A stretch of 64,000 nucleotides of DNA, from NCBI RefSeq assembly GCF_032773895.1, contig NZ_CP120416.1, forward strand, positions 2,726,001 through 2,790,000, written 5' to 3'. Shown in pieces: positions 11,901 through 17,363 of this stretch. Every line of letters begins with the position of its first letter. Positions within the stretch are counted from its first letter, which is position 1. The notes under the pieces are model-generated. The model searched no databases. It was not told the DNA's origin and saw only the letters and a list, made by a program, of their open reading frames with translations. The position numbers were made by a program, and so were the translations under genes. The DNA comes from Teredinibacter sp. KSP-S5-2. GTDB taxonomy: Bacteria; Pseudomonadota; Gammaproteobacteria; Pseudomonadales; Cellvibrionaceae.

Positions 11901-12490
11901 ATATCTGTCAGACGCTCAAGGTTTTCCATCGTCCGCCGCATACGGTTTTCTGTATCGCGACGACGTTCTTTATATTTGGAGATGCCCGCCGCTTCCTCAA
12001 CGTAGATACGCAGCTCTTCCGGCTTTGCTTCGATTAGACGGGAAATCATTCCCTGCTCGATAATCGCGTAGCTTCGAGGCCCAAGGCCCGTACCAAGGAA
12101 GATATCGGTAATGTCACGGCGACGACATTTATTGCCGTTAAGATAGTAAAAGTTTTGCGCTTCGCGGGTCACTTTACGTTTTACGGAAATTTCCGAATAA
12201 CCCGCGTATTCACCAGTGATGGTGCCATCACTGTTATCAAACACCAGCTCAATAGAAGCTTGGCCAACAGGCTTTCTACCACCGGAGCCGTTGAAGATAA
12301 CGTCAGTCATGGCTTCACCACGAAGGTTTTTCGCAGAGGACTCCCCCATAACCCAACGCACGGCGTCAATGATATTGGACTTACCACATCCATTTGGCCC
12401 AACGACAGCACAAAGATTGCTTGGGAATGTGACCGTTGTTGGGTCAACAAAGGATTTGAAGCCCGCTAATTTAATACACTTAAGCCGCAT
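8975..12490 (-). CDS. smc: Chromosome partition protein SMC
   Basis: 1171-residue condensin ATPase that organises and segregates the chromosome as a dimer. The N-terminal head has Walker A GPNGCGKSNIIDAVRWVMGE; two long coiled coils (about residues 170-500 and 660-1000) flank a hinge (~500-660, containing GAISDWLETQG); the C-terminal head has the signature LSGGEKALTAIAL and Walker B FCMLDEVDAPLDD. An SMC gene next to zipA is typical of Pseudomonas-like gammaproteobacteria, which use SMC here rather than relying only on MukB. The scpA/scpB partners are not in the window. Confidence 0.97.
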   Translation of the reverse strand: MRLKCIKLAGFKSFVDPTTVTFPSNLCAVVGPNGCGKSNIIDAVRWVMGESSAKNLRGEAMTDVIFNGSGGRKPVGQASIELVFDNSDGTITGEYAGYSEISVKRKVTREAQNFYYLNGNKCRRRDITDIFLGTGLGPRSYAIIEQGMISRLIEAKPEELRIYVEEAAGISKYKERRRDTENRMRRTMENLERLTDIREELDRQLMRLERQSQAAEKYTIFKKEERELKAKLQALRYSILQEQSKLKHSTIVELELKVEAGVTDQVHQDSEIEKHRTLYTELGDKFNEVQGRFYSIGAEIARVEQFIQHSQERERQLKVDLEQTERDCKEAEEHLASDMQKAEGWEAEIMEIEPDLEEVKALEEESGMTLLEAEEAMQEWQQKWDGFNQKAAEPRQQAEVQQSRIKYLEQVQQRLLERIEKLEREREGLVVGEVEEEIAELDEELATLELTLEEKNQTVDDLSESVNETRELQQELAEKRDELKDAYQTRKGRRASLEALQQAALGRGTGAISDWLETQGMSNYARLAESVTVKDGWDKAVETVLGSSLQAVCIDDDLNSVFDKIDSIDAGQLTILSKSASANTVSGQVGLETLASKVSADVEVSALIANIYIAQGLDEVAQHRNQLQAHESIVTKDGIWVGPNWLRVIKEEDSQSGVIARQQELETLEESITQDEAEIEDINDRYQQAKLKLVDAEKRRDETRREVGDLSRKLGELKAQVGSRKAKVEQVLEGRERANRDIIEAKEQMNLEAENLADARSLLQEAIDAMETDTTERESLLSQRDSIRSKLDEARQKARHDKDKSHELAMRYQSVKTQLESIRQGVQRLHDQMQRMQERREQLQQSLTENTEPVEESKLELEALLEKRVAVEKELSESRKAVETVEAAMREAEKLRHQAEQGLSSVRHSLETARLEAQGLDVKCEGLKKALEEEEFELDQVIELLSEDDTETAFEEELVKVGNRISRLGPINLAAIEEYKTESERKTYLDSQNEDLREALETLENAIKKIDRETRTRFKETFDQINSGLQELFPKVFGGGHAYLELTGEDMLDTGIAIMARPPGKKNSTIHLLSGGEKALTAIALVFSIFRLNPAPFCMLDEVDAPLDDANVGRYARMVEEMSSQVQFIYITHNKIAMEMAHQLMGVTMHEPGVSRMVTVDVEEAAELAEA

Positions 12491-12649
12491 AGATATTGAT
12501 CGCTAGTATTTTATTTCTGTACGTTTACCACACTCTGGAGGGGTGGTTTTGTCGACAATAGGTGAAACACCCGCTACCCCAATTGAGCAAACGGGTGATT
12601 CTACACTTTTGCTAAAGATGAATCATTAAGGAGATCGTCATTAACCGAA
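12491..12649. other. Intergenic region between ccmI and smc
   Basis: About 160 bp that should contain the smc promoter. An inverted pair CACCCG ... CGGGTG (about 12567-12596) could form a weak stem downstream of ccmI, but it lacks a T-run and is not called a terminator. Confidence 0.35.
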
Positions 12650-13921
12650 TTAGGGGATCTGTTCTTTAATCTTCAATTTGACCGGTTTTTTCTGGTCACC
12701 AAGAATCACTGGACCGGCTGTGGCCTGCCAATCTCCTGCCTGTCCAATCGCACTGCCGGTTTTGGACACCCTCGCCACAATCTCAATCTGAGGAAAACTG
12801 GACAAATCCATTCCCTGCGCCATGGACATCGATTTATCTAAAGTCACCTTCTTCGGCAATTCAGAGACCAAAATCCGATGAATGGCCAAAGGCATTTTCG
12901 GTCCCTGCCACGCCCTGGCATAAACGAATACCGTGTCCGAAGGAGTAATATCACCGTTTTCTAGGATGGCCTTATCAATCGATACTCGAACATCAACGGA
13001 TACGCCAGTCTCCGCCTTGGTCGAATCTTCTGGCACATCCTTGCCTTGCTGTTCCAGAGCCAATTTCGCACTGGCTATCCCCTGTGCAAACACTTGAGAG
13101 CTTACCGATTGAGGGTCAAGCATATGCACGGCTTTCTGCCAGTGTGTGATAGCCTGCTCATACTCACCGGATTGAAATGCATCTATTCCCGCCAACCCCA
13201 AGGCTGTGGGCATACCTGCATCAAGGCTTAATGCATGCTGAGTAAAATTACGCACCTCTGGGGTTATGGTGTTGCCTGCACGTAAAAACAGTGCTTGCGC
13301 CAGCTCGGCCATAACGCGCGCGCTGCTGGGTTCTAGCTCAAGCAGCTTGCGATAAGCTCGCACACTTTCGTCGTACTCTCCTTGGTGCATTGCCACTGTT
13401 GCAAGCAAATACCAGTTCTGAGCATTACCGGGCTTCTTGTCCAATCGGTTTTGTAATTTGGAAATTAATTCCGCACGCCCCTGGCTTAGCTTGTCTGCAT
13501 CCTGTTCAAACATAATGGACTGAGAAAGCTCATGTATCTGCCAATCGGCTTTCGCCCCAATCTGGGAGTAGACCAATAAAGCCACCAAAGGCACAGTAAA
13601 AACAAGTGCAATAACCGGAATTCGGCTACGGAAGCTGGCCACAATAGGTTGTTCAGACTCTGACCGAAATGCTTCATTTTCAGAAACAAAGGTTTTTTCC
13701 AGATCATTTTTTAAGGAAGTAAATTCCTGAGCTTCGATCTCACCCCGATCTCGCGTCGCCTCCAAGTCTTCCAAGTGATCCTGAAACACTCTGGCATTGG
13801 CCTCGCCACGCTCATCGTCGCCAACGGAAGCGCGCAACCTGGCTTTGGTAAACAATGTTGGCCACAACAGAAAAAAGGATGCAAGCAAGCTCAACCCCAA
13901 AAAACCTTGCCAAAATTCCAT
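12650..13921 (-). CDS. ccmI: Cytochrome c biogenesis protein CcmI
   Basis: Holdase for apocytochrome c in the heme ligation complex with CcmF and CcmH. The 423 aa show an N-terminal membrane helix (WQGFLGLSLLASFFLLWP), a cytoplasmic loop with coiled-coil character (RVFQDHLEDLEATRDRGEI), a second membrane helix near residues 97-117, then TPR repeats (about 155-270) and a C-terminal beta-rich domain. An AGAGGA precedes the ATG. It lies 16 bp after ccmH, but the rest of the ccm genes are about 17 kb away on the same strand, an unusual split. Confidence 0.93.
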   Translation of the reverse strand: MEFWQGFLGLSLLASFFLLWPTLFTKARLRASVGDDERGEANARVFQDHLEDLEATRDRGEIEAQEFTSLKNDLEKTFVSENEAFRSESEQPIVASFRSRIPVIALVFTVPLVALLVYSQIGAKADWQIHELSQSIMFEQDADKLSQGRAELISKLQNRLDKKPGNAQNWYLLATVAMHQGEYDESVRAYRKLLELEPSSARVMAELAQALFLRAGNTITPEVRNFTQHALSLDAGMPTALGLAGIDAFQSGEYEQAITHWQKAVHMLDPQSVSSQVFAQGIASAKLALEQQGKDVPEDSTKAETGVSVDVRVSIDKAILENGDITPSDTVFVYARAWQGPKMPLAIHRILVSELPKKVTLDKSMSMAQGMDLSSFPQIEIVARVSKTGSAIGQAGDWQATAGPVILGDQKKPVKLKIKEQIP

Positions 13922-13937
13922 AGGTGTTCCTCTTTAA

Positions 13938-14468
13938 TTATTCGCTTTTAGGTTGGCTACTATCTTCTGAATGATGTTCGTTTTGTTGCTCATCAGCAAC
14001 CCAAGAGGCCAGAACCTCTTGCTCAGACTCGTCTAGTGAGGTATCTATCTCTTCTGCTGGCTGTTTTTGTCTTTGAACAATAATCACCACAAAAACCAAC
14101 AATCCCAAGAACAACAAAAATACCGGGCCCCACCAAAGCACCAGTGTATTGCCTTGAAATGGTGGTTTGTACAAAACGAAATCACCGTATCTTTGTACTA
14201 AATAAGCCTTAACTTCTCGATCGCTCTTGCCTTCTTTTATCAGGCGAACCACCTCTTTGCGCAAGTCAGCAGATATTTGGGAATTAGAGTCGATTAAGTT
14301 TTGGTTTTGGCACTTTGGACACCGAAGCTCAGCCGCAAGATCCTGATATCTCAAGCGCTGGCTATCCGTATCAAAATCAAAGACATCAACTTCGGCAAAT
14401 ACGCGTCCGCTCATTGCGGCAATAAAGCAAAAACATAGCGCGAAAAATAGCTTTTGTACGTTATTCAT
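13938..14468 (-). CDS. ccmH: Cytochrome c-type biogenesis protein CcmH
   Basis: Thiol oxidoreductase that keeps the CxxCH heme motif of apocytochrome c reduced before heme attachment. It has an N-terminal signal (KLFFALCFCFIAAMSG), the hallmark LRCPKCQNQNLIDSNSQIS with its redox pair Cys-x-x-Cys, RYGDFVLYKPP, and one C-terminal membrane helix (LVLWWGPVFLLFLGLLVFVVII). The open frame runs to 14516, but the ATG at 14468 gives a proper signal peptide and has GGGGGA just upstream, so I use it. The acidic tail is specific to this copy. Confidence 0.93.
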   Translation of the reverse strand: MNNVQKLFFALCFCFIAAMSGRVFAEVDVFDFDTDSQRLRYQDLAAELRCPKCQNQNLIDSNSQISADLRKEVVRLIKEGKSDREVKAYLVQRYGDFVLYKPPFQGNTLVLWWGPVFLLFLGLLVFVVIIVQRQKQPAEEIDTSLDESEQEVLASWVADEQQNEHHSEDSSQPKSE

Positions 14469-14580
14469 ATTATCCCCCGTGGCCAGGACTATTCTCTCAT
14501 TGACCATGACCGGCAATTATAGCAATCCTTCACTTAATCACTAGAAATACTTAATCTTCAAATTCCTTTGTCATAAAGTA

Positions 14581-14608
14581 TTGACCGCACTAAGAAAATC
14601 GTTACAAT
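14581..14608 (+). promoter_or_regulatory. Sigma70-type promoter for the tRNA pair
   Basis: TTGACC (14581-14586) and TACAAT (14603-14608) are separated by 16 bp and lie 15 bp before tRNA-Val. The stretch right after the -10 is GC-rich (GCCGACC), a discriminator type common at stringently controlled stable-RNA promoters. The match is read by eye. Confidence 0.7.
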
Positions 14609-14622
14609 AGCCGACCTTTCCA

Positions 14623-14698
14623 GGGTGGTTAGCTCAGTTGGGAGAGCGACGGCCTTACAAGCCGTAGGTCACAGGTTCGACCCCTGTACCACCCACCA
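14623..14698 (+). tRNA. tRNA-Val (anticodon TAC)
   Basis: A complete cloverleaf: acceptor arm GGGTGGT pairs with ACCACCC, D arm GCTC/GAGC, anticodon stem ACGGC/GCCGT with loop CTTACAA (anticodon TAC), T arm with GGTTCGACC, and encoded CCA. Length is 76 nt. It shares a promoter with tRNA-Asp 31 bp downstream. Confidence 0.97.
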
Positions 14699-14729
14699 AA
14701 ATTCTTAGGGGTTTTGGTAAAACTACCGC

Positions 14730-14806
14730 GGCCCGGTAGTTCAGTTGGTTAGAATGCCGGCCTGTCACGCCGGAGGTCGAGGGTTCAAGTCCCTTCCGGG
14801 TCGCCA
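14730..14806 (+). tRNA. tRNA-Asp (anticodon GTC)
   Basis: A complete 77-nt cloverleaf with acceptor GGCCCGG/CCGGGTC (one G-T pair), anticodon stem CCGGC/GCCGG, loop CTGTCAC (anticodon GTC) and T loop GTTCAAG, ending in encoded CCA. The last 15 nt of this gene recur 171 bp downstream. Confidence 0.97.
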
Positions 14807-14962
14807 TATTCAGAAAAGCCTGCACTGCGAAGTGCGGGCTTTTTTATTGCCTCAAACATAGGGGACGCAGAACCCGAGAAGAGGGTTCACAAAATTGCCG
14901 GGAGCAATTTTGCACAGCGCAATCTGGCCGAAGGCCGAGGTTCAGGAAGAACCGAGTAAACA
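14792..14962 (+). repeat. 171-bp repeat unit, first copy (starts inside tRNA-Asp)
   Basis: The unit begins with the last 15 nt of tRNA-Asp, includes a terminator hairpin and ends just before the second copy. The first 89 nt (14792-14880) match 14963-15051 with two differences. The remaining ~82 nt, rich in short hairpins, are not repeated. The design resembles the rtT repeats after tyrT in E. coli, which also restart with a tRNA 3' end and are of similar length. Confidence 0.85.
14814..14845 (+). terminator. Rho-independent terminator of the tRNA operon
   Basis: AAAAGCCTGCACT pairs with AGTGCGGGCTTTT (one T-G pair) around a GCGA tetraloop, followed by a T-run. It lies 7 bp after the tRNA-Asp CCA end. 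Confidence 0.88.
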
Positions 14963-15051
14963 CCTTCCGGGTCGCCATATTCAGAAAAGCCTGCACTGCA
15001 AAGTGCGGGCTTTTTTATTACCTCAAACATAGGGGACGCAGAACCCGAGAA
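14963..15051 (+). repeat. Partial second copy of the 171-bp unit
   Basis: 89 nt repeating 14792-14880 with two substitutions. It carries 15 nt of tRNA-Asp 3' end, including CCA, but no tRNA body. The copy ends at the GAACCCGAGAA stretch. No open frame with an ATG lies on the plus strand between 14807 and 15051. Confidence 0.85.
14985..15016 (+). terminator. Second terminator, repeat-borne copy
   Basis: Same stem as the first terminator. The only change in it turns the GCGA tetraloop into GCAA, so the GNRA loop form is kept. It would catch transcripts that read through the first terminator. Confidence 0.75.
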
Positions 15052-15141
15052 ATGGGTTCTCAATAAAGAATCAGAGATAAAAGAGACCGTAGCGACACAT
15101 TCGGATCGCTGCAAAAAAAGATATGCAGATGAAGAAACAAG

Positions 15142-15270
15142 CTACTTATGCGCAGCCTTCTCTTCATCTTCTCTCATGTGCTTTAAGATATATTTGGTTG
15201 CATACACCATAAAGACACAGGTAGCCACCACAATAAACAAACCGGCAATGACAACATCGTCTAAATACAT
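15142..15270 (-). CDS. 42-aa single-helix membrane protein, FNR/Anr-controlled
   Basis: Below the usual length cut-off but well supported. The frame starts MYLDDVVIAGLFIVVATC, forms one membrane helix (about residues 6-30), then a basic and acidic tail ending MREDEEKAAHK. GAGG stands about 6 nt before the ATG. Upstream on the same strand is a perfect FNR/Anr site correctly spaced from a candidate -10. I do not recognise the family; the promoter suggests a role in low-oxygen respiration or energy metabolism (inference). Confidence 0.7.
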   Translation of the reverse strand: MYLDDVVIAGLFIVVATCVFMVYATKYILKHMREDEEKAAHK

Positions 15271-15321
15271 ACCAACCTCACTGGTCAGACAGGAGCCAGA
15301 AGAGCCCCCTTCTAACCCCAC

Positions 15322-15361
15322 AGTATCAAGGTTGTTTTTTCGCCATATTGATCAAAATCAA
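15322..15361 (-). promoter_or_regulatory. FNR/Anr box (TTGAT-N4-ATCAA) and -10
   Basis: A perfect consensus dyad TTGAT-CAAA-ATCAA lies at 15348-15361. On the minus strand a -10-like GATACT (15322-15327) is centred about 30 bp downstream of the dyad centre, the spacing expected for a class II activated promoter with the box near -41.5. The 42-aa membrane protein starts about 50 bp further on. Confidence 0.72.
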
Positions 15362-15397
15362 ACTGTTTTTGGAGCCAGCCTGCAATTTCTGTAACTA

Positions 15398-15856
15398 TCA
15401 GAAACTTAGGTTATAACGTCCAAGCTCGTATAAATCCAGACGCAACTCTCGACTGGTTAACTCCTCCGAATGCGTCGCCTTAAGCTGAACAATACGGCAC
15501 GTATCACCTTCGACGCAGTTAACATCTGACAACTGGAAGCTAGGTACCATATTGATTTCACGAACCCCCAAAGAGTAGGCAACTTCTTCATCGCCCTGCT
15601 CTAGTGCTCGCAACCACTGGATGTAAAATTTATGGGAATTAGCGTGAAGGGATTTTGTAATAACAAAACGGTACTTTCCTCTTAAGCCTTTATGTCGCCA
15701 CTCTCCCCCCATCCACTCACTGACAACCTCTTCGCCTGTGGAATAAGGATCAACCAACATTTCTCTTTTGGCCCACTCTTCCGTTGACTCCGCCAACACG
15801 AAACAACTACTCACAGCAAACAAAAGCCCAGCTAAGTAACTCACAGAAAAACGCAT
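15398..15856 (-). CDS. Periplasmic protein of unknown function
   Basis: 152 residues with a cleavable signal (MRFSVSYLAGLLFAVSSCFVLA). The mature part is a small mixed-charge domain with two internal cysteines (VNCVEGDTCRIV) that could form a disulfide. The longer open frame begins with TTG at 15889; I prefer the ATG at 15856 because it directly opens a good signal peptide, with AAAGG about 11 nt upstream. It follows the 459-aa lipoprotein gene closely on the same strand, probably in one operon. Family not recognised. Confidence 0.65.
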   Translation of the reverse strand: MRFSVSYLAGLLFAVSSCFVLAESTEEWAKREMLVDPYSTGEEVVSEWMGGEWRHKGLRGKYRFVITKSLHANSHKFYIQWLRALEQGDEEVAYSLGVREINMVPSFQLSDVNCVEGDTCRIVQLKATHSEELTSRELRLDLYELGRYNLSF

Positions 15857-15891
15857 TTTGGTATTAACCTTTAATTTGATAAGGGGCAATT

Positions 15892-17271
15892 TTAATATAA
15901 AGCGAGTAATTCATTCATCCTGATTACGCCAACCCGCCCCAACTCCAATTCGTAGAAACTTTGTATTTTGGACTCCAAGGTTCCAGAAACACCCGGAGTT
16001 CCAGTTAAGCCATGCTCAACCCAAAGCTGCTCTCGTGACACTTCCGCCTGCTTTAACTTGCCATTTTTTTGCTCTTGAACATATTGAGTTAAAAACTGTT
16101 TCACATGAGAAACAGCCTGCTGATAAATTTCTTTCTCAAAATCAACAGCACCTTTCAATTTTGCCTCTTTTGCAGGCAAATCAATCAAAGCATGGGTCTT
16201 ATTACTCTGATCTGAATCAGAGGCTAGCAATGTCAGCTGTTTGGGCTTCCCATCTATTATTAGCGTTAATTGACACGATGCCTGATGCAAATGTTCAAAA
16301 ACCGAATACTCATACTCTTCGTGTACAGGCCTTTCCACCGTTGGCTGTATTGCACTCAGTTCTACCCGGAGGTTATTCACCTTTAGCCTATTGTCCGCTG
16401 CAACTTTCTCTAAACGCTGCACGCTAGCCAGTGCTTTCGCCACCTTGTCGTTCAACTGCGCTACGCTATTCTTCTGAGATTGATAGCGGTTTACATAATC
16501 GTTATAGCTTGGATCTGTCGAAGCAAGAGAATCTCTTTTTAGCTGCAAACGTTCAAGCTCTTTTCTCCCACTATCCAACTCTCGCCTAAACTGCAGCTCC
16601 GCATTTTTTTTGCTTTCCAGGCTGGCATAAACATGCTCACTATCCATTGAAATCATATTAATTTCATCAAGAATCATTCGATATGAAGGGTTTTCAACCG
16701 TTTCATAACCGCTGATATATTGCTTGGACTTTATGACTTCCTGAACATTTTTGGTAACAGTAACGGGAGACAGCTTAACTTCAATTTGTCCACCTTCCTG
16801 TATAAGCTCCACACCAGACGGAACCATAACCAAACCGGATATATCGGCTCCCAACCCCGGCCCTAACGTCGATTCCGGGTAACTCATCTTTATGTGGATT
16901 AAATTGGATTGTCGAAGCTGCCGATACAATTCGCGATATCGACTGACAGCTTCGTCGTTATTAGTAAGCTGTGCTACCTTGCCATACAACAGCAAGGCCC
17001 TGCCTAGCTGACCTTTGCTGTATGCTTGATCTGCTTTTTCCTGAACCGCAGGAATCCATGACTGTAATTCGGCGCTTGCCATTGCTCGACCAGCAAGGGC
17101 ACTTTCATCTTCCGGGTTTTTCTCAATAACTTGCTCAAACTTATCCTTGGCTTCTTCGTAGCGCCCCAGTTCCAACAAGCTTTTTCCTTGGCTTTTCAAG
17201 CGGCTTTGAGTACAACCACTCAACACAAACAGAAACGATAAGATAAGCAATAAAGCACGAACAGGCGTCAT
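15892..17271 (-). CDS. TPR and coiled-coil lipoprotein, unknown
   Basis: 459 residues. A signal with lipobox LSGC (Cys about residue 20) marks a lipoprotein. Residues ~28-110 hold TPR-like helices (LLELGRYEEAKDKFEQVIEKNPED). A beta-rich part (~125-185) is followed by a coiled coil (~220-310, LQFRRELDSGRKELERLQLKRD) and a C-terminal region of mixed structure with HEEYEYSVFEHLHQASCQLTLIIDGKP. I do not recognise the whole architecture. It is the upstream gene of a pair with the small periplasmic protein, so the two may act together in the envelope. Confidence 0.75.
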   Translation of the reverse strand: MTPVRALLLILSFLFVLSGCTQSRLKSQGKSLLELGRYEEAKDKFEQVIEKNPEDESALAGRAMASAELQSWIPAVQEKADQAYSKGQLGRALLLYGKVAQLTNNDEAVSRYRELYRQLRQSNLIHIKMSYPESTLGPGLGADISGLVMVPSGVELIQEGGQIEVKLSPVTVTKNVQEVIKSKQYISGYETVENPSYRMILDEINMISMDSEHVYASLESKKNAELQFRRELDSGRKELERLQLKRDSLASTDPSYNDYVNRYQSQKNSVAQLNDKVAKALASVQRLEKVAADNRLKVNNLRVELSAIQPTVERPVHEEYEYSVFEHLHQASCQLTLIIDGKPKQLTLLASDSDQSNKTHALIDLPAKEAKLKGAVDFEKEIYQQAVSHVKQFLTQYVQEQKNGKLKQAEVSREQLWVEHGLTGTPGVSGTLESKIQSFYELELGRVGVIRMNELLALY

Positions 17272-17363
17272 TTTCCCCTCCAGAATGACCCAAACCTCGA
17301 CACAACAAAGCTATCTTATCGCAGATTAATACAGACTGAATACATCATTTCCTACTGTCGTTT

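Noticed and set aside
14792-15051. attL/attR pair of an integrated element
   Set aside because: The copies are only 171 bp apart and enclose no integrase or cargo; an rtT-like repeat fits better. A larger element with a more distant att copy was not found in the window.
14887-15114. 75-codon minus-strand frame over the tRNA-Asp repeat
   Set aside because: It is composed of repeat and hairpin sequence, has no ribosome site and lies opposite a tRNA transcript.
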